Of a DNA stretch of 64,000 nucleotides, positions 1 to 8,745 are shown in pieces. The notes under the pieces were generated by a model. The model was not told the origin of the DNA. It did no database searches and worked only from the letters and a program-made list of their open reading frames with translations. The first letter of the stretch is position 1, and each line of letters opens with the position of its first letter. This DNA comes from CALCZU01 sp964396165 (GTDB lineage Bacteria; Bdellovibrionota; FAC87; UBA2466), in assembly GCA_964396165.1 (NCBI GenBank), contig CAYNEF010000015.1:1-64000 (forward strand), in the 5' to 3' direction. The translations under genes were made by a program, and so were the position numbers.

Positions 1-3000
1 GTGAATGGAAGCGGCATGGATCTGTCTGAGTCACTTCCGGCATTGCGTTCATACAAGGTAGGCAAAGGTTTTGTGTTTGAAGCAAGCATTCTTTCAGGAC
101 TTGTCGGGCGGAACACAGCGGTGCTGTTGAAGGGATATACATAACTTTTGTAATTTCCCGTTTTTGTAAGCGATGTTTTTTCATCAGGTAATTTCAAAGA
201 GATCTGCGCGGGGGGAAGATAAAAAGTACGCACCGAGGGGAAGCGTTTGCTATCGAGGAGTGTGCCCAAGTTATAACAACGTGCTGTCCAGTGGGAAATG
301 ACATTGAACTCTTGTGTTTTATCCATGCATTGAGAAACAAGTCCCAGTGCTTTTTCTTTGAATGGAGTCACAATTTGCGTGTTGATCCCTTTTCTGTACT
401 CTTCGACTTCTGCTGCAGGCAAATCTGTCGGTACGGGAGCTTCTTGTACTTCGACTGCCATACGGTGGTAAGAATTAGCGGTTTTGTAGATGGAGCCCAA
501 ACCCCATTCTCCCCCTTGGAGGCTGGCTACTTTTGCGTAGTCTTTCTCAAGTTCTTTTAACAAAGAAAGCTTCTTTTGTAGGTTTATTTCAAGTTGTCTG
601 TCTTTTGTTTGCAGAGAAATACGGGAGAAATAAGCTTCTTTTTGATTGGAATTCCAGAAAAGAATTTTTGCAAGGCATTCTACTCCACGAGGCGTGTTCA
701 TGAGTTCTTTTTGATTCTGGAACCCGATTTTTTCTGCTTCTGCCATGTATTCAGCTGGAAGTTTTGTACTCTTTTGTCCTGTGATTTCTGCAATTTTGAT
801 GGTGTCAGAAACATACAAAGATATGGGGATTCCTTTTTTAGCACGTCTAGAGAGGTAAAATTTAACTTTGGATTCTGTGGCACCTTGAGAATCGTAGAGA
901 TCCATCAAGTCTTTTTCGATGGAACCAGAATTTTTTGGATAGAGCTCAGCATATTTCAACATCGTACTTTCCGCTTTTTTCTGATCTCCGCTGCCCCAGT
1001 AGTACAGCCCTGCCAGGCGAAGTGCATTTTCCGCCTGTTCATTGGAGGAATACTGCGTGGCAAACATATCAAAGTACTCGGCAGACTTGTCGAAGTGGGC
1101 AAGAGTTTCATGCGTTTTCGCGACGGAAAGAAGCATATCGCGTCTTAATTCGCTTTTTTGGAACTTTCTTAAAAACTGTTCCTGGACTTCCAATGCTTCG
1201 TTGTAAAGACCGGCTTTGGAATAATCAACAGACGCGTTAAAAAGTGCCTTCTCAAAAAGCGATTCATCATGTGGGCCGTAGTTTTTTGTATACTCAACAT
1301 ATTGTTTTGCCGCTTGTTTGAAGTCGCCCTGGTTTTCGATAAGAGCAATGCGCTTTAATTCAGATTTTCTTAAAATATCTGCAACTTCTTTTTTGAATTC
1401 AGGTTTTGAGAAACTCTTTGTATTGAGAAACTTCTGACAGGCAAGAGAAAGTTTTGGGTAGTCTTTTTTTCTATTTAAAATATCAAGAACAAGATATGCC
1501 GAAGCGTAAGAGTTACTATGATCTGGATACTGTTGCAGCACCTGCCAGAAACCTTTATACGCTTTTGTAAAATCAAAGTGCAAATAGTTGATGTAAGACA
1601 TCATGTAGAGCACATCGGGCGTGTTTGTTTCTTTCGGGTATTTAGTGATGTATTCGGAACCTAGCTCGAAGAAACTACTTTCGGTAGCAGAATAAGCAGT
1701 TTGCTCTTGGGTTTTATCATCTGCTTCTTTCAGCTTTTCTTTGGAGTTTGTGGAAATTGCAGCCAAGCCTTGCGCTTTTCTCTCAGCGTTCATCTGCTCA
1801 TCCAAAGCGCGAATAGTGTCTGTAAGCGCTTCTTTCTTTAGTGGACCAGGAGTGGCGTTGTCCCGATAAACAAGTGTGTAATGAGTGGCTGCATCTTGGA
1901 ATTTCTTTTGACGGTAAAGAATTTCAGCTAGGTAAAAGCGGATTTGCGGTGCTTGCGATGTAGAAGGAAAAAATTCCAGATACTTTGCATAGAGATCTTT
2001 GGAAGTATCATACAGTGCTTCGTTTTTTGTTTTTTGTGCTTCAGCATGAAATTCTAATGCATATTTACGGGCAATTTCTTCAAACTGATTTAGTCCTTCT
2101 TTTACCACGGTCGGATCATTGGCATTGATTTCATACCAGCTGGAACCTTTTGCATAGGCAGGCAGGCGTTCAAAAAGGCGCGCAATCGCTTCTTTCTTCA
2201 TGTCTTGCATGCGAAGGCTTTCAATAATTTTCGCCTCGTATTCCGCGTTTTTCGCATGGTTGTTATCCATGTCGATAAGTTTCGTATAGAGGGTTTGCGC
2301 GTTTTTGTAGTCTCCCTTTTCTTGAAACAAAGCCGCCATGCTTTCAAGCCCTGAACGGAATGCTTTGTCGCCAAGGCCTGAATAGAATTGGATAGCATCG
2401 TCCGTTCTTTTTAAATCCACAAAGGGCAGGGCGATATCACGTATTGCCTCGTTGCGTACTCTGATGGGGGCGCCAGTCAATTCGGTTTCTTCTTTATCAA
2501 TAACGTATTTAAATAAAGTTAAAGCTTGTTCGGGACTTTGCAGGTTGTACTGGCACCAGGCTTTTTTGTAACTCGCGTATACGCGTAATGGAGTTTCTCC
2601 ACCCGATAAAAGGCGGTTGTAGCGCTCCATTGCTTCTCTAAATTGGTTGTTGTCAAAATAGTAATCTGCAGATTGCACTAAAGCATCGGCAAAGAATTTG
2701 GATTTGGGGTAGTTCTTGGCAAGTTCGTTAAAATAGTTGATTCCTTCTTGTGCGTTACCACGATCGATAGAACTCATGCCTAAGAAATAAAGCACTTCAT
2801 CTCGGCGGTTGTGCTGTGGGTAGCGGGTATACAAGTCTTTGTAGATACTGCGAGCTTTGTCCATCGAGGCATTTGCCTCAGTCGTATTTAACTCTGGTTG
2901 TTTTTTATATGCTTTGGGATTGTTTTTATAGCTGATGGTTTCTTCTTCGAGAACTTTTTGCGCTTTGCCGAGTTCTACTCTGTAGTCTTCCATATAGAGC

Positions 3001-3263
3001 GAACCAAGACGTAAGTTGAGCTCCGTTTTTTGCGCTTCGTTTCTAGACTCTTTTAAGACGCTTTTAATATCTTGAATGAGTCCTTGTCTCTTTTTTTGCA
3101 GCAGTGCTGCTCTTTCCGTATTGAAGTCTTCGGAAGGTTCGGCATTAGAGAGACTGACGATGCGAGACTTTTTCTCAATCTTAACCCTTTTCTTTAACGA
3201 ATTAGCAGCAGTCGCTTCGAAATTCAGAATTAAAAGAAGAGCGGTTAAGATTGAGAGTTTCAT
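1..3263 (-). CDS. Large secreted TPR-repeat protein (3' end outside window)
   Basis: The frame stays open from an ATG at 3263 to the left edge, giving about 1087 residues with no stop, so the C-terminus is missing. Residues 1-20 form a signal peptide ending in EATAA. The rest is rich in tetratricopeptide-type helices with recurring tyrosine/leucine and NYPKS/RYPQH patterns, spaced along the whole chain (for example residues 110-200). Such proteins usually act as periplasmic or outer-membrane scaffolds; the size and architecture recall the TPR proteins of the myxobacterial and bdellovibrio gliding machinery, which is an inference. It starts 7 bp after the stop of the PilZ gene, so the two are probably one transcript. 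No catalytic motif is visible. Confidence 0.85.
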   Translation of the reverse strand, partial: MKLSILTALLLILNFEATAANSLKKRVKIEKKSRIVSLSNAEPSEDFNTERAALLQKKRQGLIQDIKSVLKESRNEAQKTELNLRLGSLYMEDYRVELGKAQKVLEEETISYKNNPKAYKKQPELNTTEANASMDKARSIYKDLYTRYPQHNRRDEVLYFLGMSSIDRGNAQEGINYFNELAKNYPKSKFFADALVQSADYYFDNNQFREAMERYNRLLSGGETPLRVYASYKKAWCQYNLQSPEQALTLFKYVIDKEETELTGAPIRVRNEAIRDIALPFVDLKRTDDAIQFYSGLGDKAFRSGLESMAALFQEKGDYKNAQTLYTKLIDMDNNHAKNAEYEAKIIESLRMQDMKKEAIARLFERLPAYAKGSSWYEINANDPTVVKEGLNQFEEIARKYALEFHAEAQKTKNEALYDTSKDLYAKYLEFFPSTSQAPQIRFYLAEILYRQKKFQDAATHYTLVYRDNATPGPLKKEALTDTIRALDEQMNAERKAQGLAAISTNSKEKLKEADDKTQEQTAYSATESSFFELGSEYITKYPKETNTPDVLYMMSYINYLHFDFTKAYKGFWQVLQQYPDHSNSYASAYLVLDILNRKKDYPKLSLACQKFLNTKSFSKPEFKKEVADILRKSELKRIALIENQGDFKQAAKQYVEYTKNYGPHDESLFEKALFNASVDYSKAGLYNEALEVQEQFLRKFQKSELRRDMLLSVAKTHETLAHFDKSAEYFDMFATQYSSNEQAENALRLAGLYYWGSGDQKKAESTMLKYAELYPKNSGSIEKDLMDLYDSQGATESKVKFYLSRRAKKGIPISLYVSDTIKIAEITGQKSTKLPAEYMAEAEKIGFQNQKELMNTPRGVECLAKILFWNSNQKEAYFSRISLQTKDRQLEINLQKKLSLLKELEKDYAKVASLQGGEWGLGSIYKTANSYHRMAVEVQEAPVPTDLPAAEVEEYRKGINTQIVTPFKEKALGLVSQCMDKTQEFNVISHWTARCYNLGTLLDSKRFPSVRTFYLPPAQISLKLPDEKTSLTKTGNYKSYVYPFNSTAVFRPTSPERMLASNTKPLPTLYERNAGSDSDRSMPLPF

Positions 3264-3270
3264 TTTAGCC

Positions 3271-3642
3271 TCATAGTAATTTGAGTTCGTCTTCAAGCGC
3301 GACTTCTTGAACTCGTTTATCGATCAATTTTTGTACTTCGTTTTTTAAAGAAATGAATTCAATGGCTGTCCCTTTTCGGTTGTTCGATTCTACTCGAACT
3401 ATCCTGCCACTGGCTTGAAAGGGGACGCCTAAGTCCTCTGATTTTACCACAATTTTCACTACTTTACTGTCTTCAAGTGCTGTCAATTGAGAGAGAAACA
3501 TTCCTCCTTTGCTTAAGTTGTTGAGCTGTGCAGCATATAGATGTTCGTCATCGTGGATGTAGGCAATTCCCTTTAAAGGAACGCGCGGATGTTTTTGTTT
3601 TTTACTTTGGTTTTCATTCTTAATTTTGCTCATTGTCTTCAC
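3271..3642 (-). CDS. PilZ-domain protein (putative c-di-GMP receptor)
   Basis: This 123-residue protein is about the size of a stand-alone PilZ domain. PilZ domains bind c-di-GMP through an RxxxR motif followed by (D/N)xSxxG. Here N42-L-S44-K-G-G47 fits the second motif perfectly, while the first is QKHPR (16-20), so the leading arginine is replaced by glutamine although lysines surround it. Ligand affinity may therefore be altered. An AGAGGTGA Shine-Dalgarno lies before the ATG. The gene sits directly upstream of the large TPR protein and probably controls, or is co-expressed with, that envelope machine. Confidence 0.85.
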   Translation of the reverse strand: MKTMSKIKNENQSKKQKHPRVPLKGIAYIHDDEHLYAAQLNNLSKGGMFLSQLTALEDSKVVKIVVKSEDLGVPFQASGRIVRVESNNRKGTAIEFISLKNEVQKLIDKRVQEVALEDELKLL

Positions 3643-3936
3643 CTCTTGTCTCTACTTTATAGAAGTACGACCTTCAGAGTCAAAAAAGCAGGCTTCACAA
3701 AAACAATAATAAAACCTAATGATATCAGTATCTAAAATAGTGAAGACTATGTTGTGAAAATCTATATATTTTCCAAATTCCCTACGATAATGCGGACTTC
3801 ATTGCCCATATTCTCACTCTCTTTCCACGACCGTTTGCTTCGCGTTAGATAAAAATCGTAAGATGAAATCGTGGTGATGAGATGCGGCAAAGAAAGCCGC
3901 CTGTAAGTTTAGAAAACGGGGAGCAAGGAAGATTTT
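3643..3936. other. Divergent intergenic region, no gene seen
   Basis: These 294 bp separate the PilZ/TPR operon (minus) from the VWA lipoprotein gene (plus) and must hold both promoters. The centre is AT-rich. A small hairpin GCGGC-AAAGAAA-GCCGC (about 3890-3906) lies in the leader of the plus-strand gene. I looked for a c-di-GMP riboswitch and found no convincing core. AAGGAAG before the ATG at 3937 is a good ribosome-binding site. Confidence 0.5.
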
Positions 3937-4926
3937 ATGAAACAGACTTTAATCATACTCTCAGTCAGTTTGAGTATCTTGTTTACGGGATGCAGCGACA
4001 AGCTTGGATTTTACCAAAACACTCTTCGCAGCAATATTTTTAAGCAAGATTACAGCACAGAAAAATATGATTTTCTCTGGGTGATGGATAACTCTCTTTC
4101 TATGACAGAGAGAAGAAATTTTATCCGCGATAATATCGAAAGTTTTTTAAATACATTAAGCAGCCGTAAAGCCATCGACTATCAAATGGCAGTTGTGACA
4201 ACCGACTATTTTACAGATCGCGGTGCATTGATTGCGGCTACTGATGGTACCGATGTTGTAAAAAGCACTGCTGCTAATCCGATTGCAGATTTTGCAGGCA
4301 TCATAAACAACATTCAGGATTCTGGAACAAGCTTTTGGGAACAAGGGTTAGAGTCTTCTTACCAGGCTGTTTACAAGCATGGATCGAAATTTATGCGCGC
4401 AGGAGTCCCCTTGATTGTTATTTACGTAACGGATGAAAATGACTGGTCCTGCAAAGATGAATGCTGGGGCGTACAACCTGAAAATAATACGAACTGGGTT
4501 CCTTTTGATATGTCTAGATACCTCGCTTATTTTCAAAACGTAAAAAAAGCTGAGGGAAGTGAAGTCTCCATATTTCCAATCGTTGGAACTTCTACAAGCC
4601 AGTGCACACTTTCAAGCTTGGGTACAAAGTACATCCAACTGCAAGAGGGTGTAGGAAATTTAGGCAAAAGTGCAAGTATTTGTAATTCAGATTTAGAAGC
4701 AAGTTACAACGGCATTGCTCAAGTGATTGCGGATAGAGGTAATATCTTCAAGCTCGAAAGCGAAGCCAGTGGTAAAAAGATAAATGTTTATATAGACGGA
4801 ACGTTGGTGCCATTCTCTCCTGAGAACTACATCTTTGATGCGGAGACAAACTCCATCATCTTCACCGGAGCTGCCCCCAGTAAAGGGCAGGTCGTCGAGG
4901 TGAGCTATACCGAGAAGACAATCTGA
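3937..4926 (+). CDS. Lipoprotein with von Willebrand factor A domain
   Basis: The N-terminus has a lipobox (LFTGC, Cys19), so the protein should be lipid-anchored. Residues 45-250 look like a VWA domain: the strand FLWVMDNSLSM carries the MIDAS motif D51-x-S53-x-S55, followed by the expected alternating helix/strand pattern with a second acidic strand (VTDEND). VWA domains bind protein ligands through a metal ion. The last 65 residues form a separate beta-rich segment with a YIDG turn, perhaps an adhesion or carbohydrate module. The gene lies 59 bp upstream of the giant Ser-rich lipoprotein on the same strand, so both are likely co-transcribed and exported. Function unknown beyond that. Confidence 0.8.
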   Translation: MKQTLIILSVSLSILFTGCSDKLGFYQNTLRSNIFKQDYSTEKYDFLWVMDNSLSMTERRNFIRDNIESFLNTLSSRKAIDYQMAVVTTDYFTDRGALIAATDGTDVVKSTAANPIADFAGIINNIQDSGTSFWEQGLESSYQAVYKHGSKFMRAGVPLIVIYVTDENDWSCKDECWGVQPENNTNWVPFDMSRYLAYFQNVKKAEGSEVSIFPIVGTSTSQCTLSSLGTKYIQLQEGVGNLGKSASICNSDLEASYNGIAQVIADRGNIFKLESEASGKKINVYIDGTLVPFSPENYIFDAETNSIIFTGAAPSKGQVVEVSYTEKTI

Positions 4927-4985
4927 TTTTTAGTATAGAAAAATCAGAATCTGGCTATCGGTAAACGGTAACCATGGAGGTTCCT

Positions 4986-7900
4986 ATGCGTTCCACAGGT
5001 AAGGAAACCAACAGAGTCCAATTTTTAGCAACCATCGCGATTGCAATCGTACTTGCTAGTTGCGCGAAACCTAAACAGTCAGCGCTCACGGCTGAAGATT
5101 TTTCGGTACTGGAGAACAGTACTTTTAATCCAGGTGAAAAAGTAAGCATTGAAAACCCGGATGAAGCAGTTGCGATGTCTAGTGAATCTTCGGATGATGC
5201 TGCTACACGTGGTGCAACAGACGGCGGTTACATTGGTAAACCAGGCGGTACTATCACCGGCGGAGACACAGGTGTCATTGGAAAACCCGGATCTACTACA
5301 GTAAGTACGAGTCCTTCACCGACACCAGCTCCTGTAGTCGTTGCTCCAAGTCCTACCCCCGTACTTGTTGCGGATTCTTCTCCATCCGTTTCATCAGGTA
5401 GTACTTCTCCTTCAAGTGGAACTACACCGACTGCATCTGGCACTACGAGTTCGCCCAGCTCTTCTACTTCAACTACTTCCACACAAATTGGCGGTTCAGA
5501 CTCTGGTTATATTGGACAATCATCAAGCCAAGCAGCAGACGGTGGTTCTGTAGGCGCTACTGGAAGTGTTTCAGGTAGTGGTACTGTTGTAGCTTCAAGT
5601 GGCACAACTTCTACAAGTAGCGGAAGTACTTCTACTTCCTCCTCTTCGGGAATTATTTCTTCCGATACTTCGAGTGCTGGATCTACATCTACTCAAACTT
5701 CTGGTACTTCCACATCTTCTAGCAGTGGAAGTACTGCGTCTTCTAGCAGCACACAACCCGTTGGAAATGACGGCGGATACATTGGACAAACAGGAACTCA
5801 AAGTGGAGACGGTGGTAGCGTTTCTTCTGGAACAGGAATTGTTAACCCAGACAGTGGTAGTTCTTCTGGCAGTACAGCAGGGAGTTCTTCACCCGTAGTG
5901 GTTGCTTCTAATTCAGGAAGTAGCGCAAGCGGTTCTACTTCTGGAGCAACGAGTGGAAGTTCCTCAACTCCCACTTCTTCCTCCAGCGGATCCACATCTA
6001 CTTCGAGCACTTCCACACAACCCGCTGGAAATGATGGCGGCTATATTGGACAAACGGGAACACAAAGTGGAGACGGTGGTAGTGTTTCTTCGGGAACAGG
6101 AAGCGTCAGTCCAGACAGTGGTAGTTCTTCTGGCAGTACAGCAGGAAGTTCTTCGCCCGTAGTGGTTGCTTCTACTTCAGGAAGCAGTGCTAGCGGTTCT
6201 ACTTCTGGAGCAACGAGTGGAAGTTCAGCAACTTCTTCCACTTCTTCCTCGAGCGGATCCACATCTACTTCTAGCAGCACACAACCTGCTGGAAATGATG
6301 GTGGCTATATTGGACAAACAGGAAATCAAAGTGGAGATGGCGGCAGCGTTTCTTCGGGAACAGGAAGCGTCAGTCCAGACAGTGGTAGTTCTTCTGGCAG
6401 CACAGCAGGAAGTTCTTCTTCTGTAGTAGTTGCTTCTAATTCAGGAAGTAGTGCAAGCGGTACTACTTCTGGAACATCCAGTGGTGGTTCAGTGGTAACG
6501 AATTCTGGTTCTACTTCAGGAAGCGGTTCAAGTTCTGCTACACAACCTGCAGGATCAGATCAAGGAAGCCTTGGCCAAACAGGACAAACAAATCCTGACC
6601 ACGGAAGCACAACGCCTTCTCCTTCTCCTGCTCCTCAAGCAGGAAATAATAATCCTCCTCCAGTCGTGCCTCCCCCAACAGTCAATGCTGGTGGAAACAC
6701 AATTGTGGAGCTAATCAAACAAATGATTGATAAGGTCATTGAAGTAGTTTCGAATATGATCACGGGTAATGACGCCGGCCATATTGCTAATAACGGCGGT
6801 AATAACGGCGATCATGGCAATAATGGAGTAGGGAATGGATCGGATCCTCAACCTCCCGGTAATCCACCCGTTAACGATGGCGCTGGCACTTCTCCTGGAC
6901 ATCCAGGCAACGCAGGTGGCACGCCGTCAACAAATGGTGGTACGTGTTCCAATCCTCCTGTTCCGACACCAAAGCCGTCTCCAGTTGTAGTTGTTCCATC
7001 TCCTACACCTAAGCCGGTTGTCGTAAACGATACGACTGTGAAAGTCAGTGTCTGGAGAGCTTGCTCGGATAAACGCAGCAAAGTGAAAGCTCCACGCTTT
7101 GTCTTCTTCGAAGAAGCTAAGCATCCGATCTTAAGCATGGAAGCTATGTCTCAGGATACATATTACAATTGTCAGCAATCCATCGATAAGATTGCAAATC
7201 TTACCTACGATATTCCTGGGACATATTGTGGGGGCAATACACCGTCTCCTACGACACTCATGATGAGCCAGGATATTTCCAGCTTCAACATGATTGATCA
7301 AAAAAACAAGGTGAATGCCGGATTTAATCTCGCGGCCCTTAAAAAACAACTTGGGTTATTCTACGGCAAACAAATCGCAGCAGTAACAGTTTGCGATGAT
7401 ACAAATGGAAACGGAAAATGTTCGGATGAAAAACCTTCGAATATCCTGTCGGTTCTTCCTCCTTCGTTTACGCTAAAAAGTATTCCGAGCAAACTGGAAA
7501 TCGACGTATGGTCTGGCCGCAATCTTTCCATGGATGAAAATCCAGAAAGCTGTGACATGCAATACAGCCCATTGCTACTCGATTTGACTGGAGAAGGCTT
7601 CAAGCTTTCCGGCCCTGAAAACGGAGTGTACTTCGATTTAAATAATACGGGTACACCTGTCGCAACGGGTTGGACAGATGCAAAGAATATCGCTTTCCTC
7701 GTCAGAGACTTGGATAAAGACAGAGGCATCTCCAGTGGTGCTGAACTCTTTGGAAATGCCACGATGCTAAAAAACGGTGAACGTGCTGCAAACGGTTTTG
7801 AAGCATTGAAAGATCTGGATGACAACAAAGACATGCTGTTTTCTAAAGAGGATGCAGCATGGAAAAACGTCAAACTGTGGATTGATAGAAATTCCAATGG

Positions 7901-8105
7901 GATTGCAGAAAGAAAAGAACTGGAATCTCTGGACGAAGAAAGACTGGAGTCCATCAATCTGAATTACAGAAATGTCTTTGAAGTGGATCAGTATGGAAAT
8001 GCGACAAAACAACGCTCTGTCTTTAAAAAGAGAGCGCTATTAGCGGATCCATCTGCAGTCTTTCAGATTATTGATGTCTGGTTCCAAACCATTAACAGAC
8101 AATAA
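4986..8105 (+). CDS. Giant Ser/Gly/Thr-rich repeat lipoprotein with RTX-associated C-terminal domain
   Basis: I place the start at the ATG at 4986: GGAGG at 4976-4980 precedes it, whereas the in-frame ATG at 4974 overlaps that site. The 1039-residue product has a lipobox (VLASC, Cys26). Residues about 80-520 are a low-complexity stalk of near-identical blocks of 87-90 residues, each opening with a GGYIGQTG motif and followed by Ser/Gly/Thr runs and PVVVAS. A Pro/Asn-rich linker follows. The last ~190 residues match the globular domain found at the ends of many RTX-type proteins: LLLDLTGEGF, FDLNNTGTPVATGW, RDLDKDRGIS, GAELFGN, NGFEALKDLDDN and WIDRNSNG, with Asp/Asn-rich calcium-binding-like loops. 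A surface adhesin or stalk is likely; no enzymatic role is visible. Confidence 0.8.
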   Translation: MRSTGKETNRVQFLATIAIAIVLASCAKPKQSALTAEDFSVLENSTFNPGEKVSIENPDEAVAMSSESSDDAATRGATDGGYIGKPGGTITGGDTGVIGKPGSTTVSTSPSPTPAPVVVAPSPTPVLVADSSPSVSSGSTSPSSGTTPTASGTTSSPSSSTSTTSTQIGGSDSGYIGQSSSQAADGGSVGATGSVSGSGTVVASSGTTSTSSGSTSTSSSSGIISSDTSSAGSTSTQTSGTSTSSSSGSTASSSSTQPVGNDGGYIGQTGTQSGDGGSVSSGTGIVNPDSGSSSGSTAGSSSPVVVASNSGSSASGSTSGATSGSSSTPTSSSSGSTSTSSTSTQPAGNDGGYIGQTGTQSGDGGSVSSGTGSVSPDSGSSSGSTAGSSSPVVVASTSGSSASGSTSGATSGSSATSSTSSSSGSTSTSSSTQPAGNDGGYIGQTGNQSGDGGSVSSGTGSVSPDSGSSSGSTAGSSSSVVVASNSGSSASGTTSGTSSGGSVVTNSGSTSGSGSSSATQPAGSDQGSLGQTGQTNPDHGSTTPSPSPAPQAGNNNPPPVVPPPTVNAGGNTIVELIKQMIDKVIEVVSNMITGNDAGHIANNGGNNGDHGNNGVGNGSDPQPPGNPPVNDGAGTSPGHPGNAGGTPSTNGGTCSNPPVPTPKPSPVVVVPSPTPKPVVVNDTTVKVSVWRACSDKRSKVKAPRFVFFEEAKHPILSMEAMSQDTYYNCQQSIDKIANLTYDIPGTYCGGNTPSPTTLMMSQDISSFNMIDQKNKVNAGFNLAALKKQLGLFYGKQIAAVTVCDDTNGNGKCSDEKPSNILSVLPPSFTLKSIPSKLEIDVWSGRNLSMDENPESCDMQYSPLLLDLTGEGFKLSGPENGVYFDLNNTGTPVATGWTDAKNIAFLVRDLDKDRGISSGAELFGNATMLKNGERAANGFEALKDLDDNKDMLFSKEDAAWKNVKLWIDRNSNGIAERKELESLDEERLESINLNYRNVFEVDQYGNATKQRSVFKKRALLADPSAVFQIIDVWFQTINRQ
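5481..6600 (+). repeat. Tandem in-gene repeat, five units of about 264 bp
   Basis: Repeat units begin at the ACACAA motif at 5481, 5751, 6015, 6279 and 6540, giving periods of 270, 264, 264 and 261 bp. Units 2-4 are almost identical at the nucleotide level, including third codon positions, which points to recent amplification or gene conversion. The first and last units are degenerate. All periods are multiples of three, so unit number can change without breaking the frame. Confidence 0.9.
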
Positions 8106-8133
8106 TCGACGATTTCTCCTCTCATCACACGCG

Positions 8134-8173
8134 CCCCCGGGAAGCTGTAAAAGGCCTCCCGGGGAATTTTTTT
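8134..8173 (+). terminator. Rho-independent terminator of the repeat lipoprotein gene
   Basis: CCCCGGGA (8135-8142) pairs with TCCCGGGG (8157-8164) around a 14-nt loop and is followed by a run of seven T. It lies 29 bp after the stop codon at 8105. Confidence 0.85.
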
Positions 8174-8217
8174 GTCTAGTCGAGCAAAGTCATTGAGATC
8201 TCAAAGTGCGGGCTTAT

Positions 8218-8307
8218 GCGATGAGATTGCCGCGGGCTTACGCCCTCGCAATGACGGGTGTCATTGCCAAGTCATTGCGAGGCCAAAGGCCGTGGCAATC
8301 TCATCGC
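8218..8307. repeat. REPIN-like inverted REP pair, copy 1
   Basis: Outer arms GCGATGAGATTGCC (8218-8231) and GGCAATCTCATCGC (8294-8307) are perfect inverted repeats. Inner arms CTCGCAATGAC (8245-8255) and GTCATTGCGAG (8271-8281) also pair. Each half holds its own small hairpin (GGGC-TTAC-GCCC and GGCC-AAA-GGCC). This ATTGC/GCAATC type is a widespread bacterial REP sequence. Confidence 0.85.
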
Positions 8308-8335
8308 AAGGACTGGAAATTAAAAGTTATCAACA

Positions 8336-8379
8336 GGGCGATGGTATTTGCAGTTTTAAAATGGCAAGTGAACTACCGA
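8336..8379 (+). repeat. Conserved flank motif of palindromic element, copy 1
   Basis: GGGCGATGGTATTT, 13 variable bases, then GGCAAGTGAACTACCGA. The same motif with identical 13-bp spacing occurs at 58581-58624 on the opposite strand. The first half alone recurs at 8651-8664, on the other side of the palindromic element. Confidence 0.8.
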
Positions 8380-8392
8380 GAGAATAGAACTC

Positions 8393-8605
8393 TCAAACAA
8401 CAAAAATGGATTTGAAGGGGTTCGTTTTTGTCCTCGAGAGTGGTTCGGCATTAAGATGTTCTACAAAAACGAAGTGGGCAATGAACTTCGTCGGAGTCTC
8501 CGTAGTTTCTTGAAGCCCGAGACTTGCAGAACAGGCACAAACAAGTAGATTCTAAAAGATCGACGCGCCTGTCCTGACCCCTTCAAATCCATTTTTGTTG
8601 TTTGA
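8393..8605. repeat. 213-bp palindromic structured element upstream of RAYT 1
   Basis: A perfect 29-bp inverted repeat (8393-8421 with 8577-8605) encloses a 155-bp core. Next to the outer stem on the left, TTCGTTTTTGT (8421-8431) pairs with ACAAAAACGAA. On the right, CAGAACAGGC (8527-8536) pairs with GCCTGTCCTG (8567-8576), with one A-C mismatch that becomes G-U on the minus strand. A second copy lies at 58311-58517. I see no coding potential. It is probably a non-autonomous element mobilised by the adjacent transposase, or a structured RNA. Confidence 0.85.
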
Positions 8606-8745
8606 CAGTACTTTAGTAGGAAAAATTCTAGCTTTGTATTTTGAAAGCAAGGGCGATGGTATTTTTATGTTTTATCGTCGATAAAAAGAAATAACTTTAG
8701 TGATTTTATTGTTGAATTTTGATCAGGTAATGCTATGAAGTTCAT

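Larger units (their letters stand above)
8106..8745. other. 640-bp non-coding mobile region between repeat lipoprotein and RAYT
   Basis: This stretch holds the terminator (8134-8173), one REPIN-like repeat (8218-8307), a conserved flank motif (8336-8379), the 213-bp palindromic element (8393-8605) and a second half-copy of the flank motif (8651-8664). Short open frames here translate the repeats and look unreal. Confidence 0.7.

Noticed and set aside
594..1148. Open frame of 184 codons on the plus strand
   Set aside because: It lies antisense to the TPR gene, whose signal peptide and TPR pattern are clear; the translated frame is Phe/Cys-rich and has no gene-like features.
7361..7957. Open frame of 198 codons on the minus strand
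   Set aside because: It is antisense to the RTX-type C-terminal domain of the repeat lipoprotein and Ser/Phe-rich; a shadow of that gene.
8172..8415. Short frames in the REPIN and flank region
   Set aside because: They translate repetitive, palindromic DNA and have no ribosome-binding site or family pattern.
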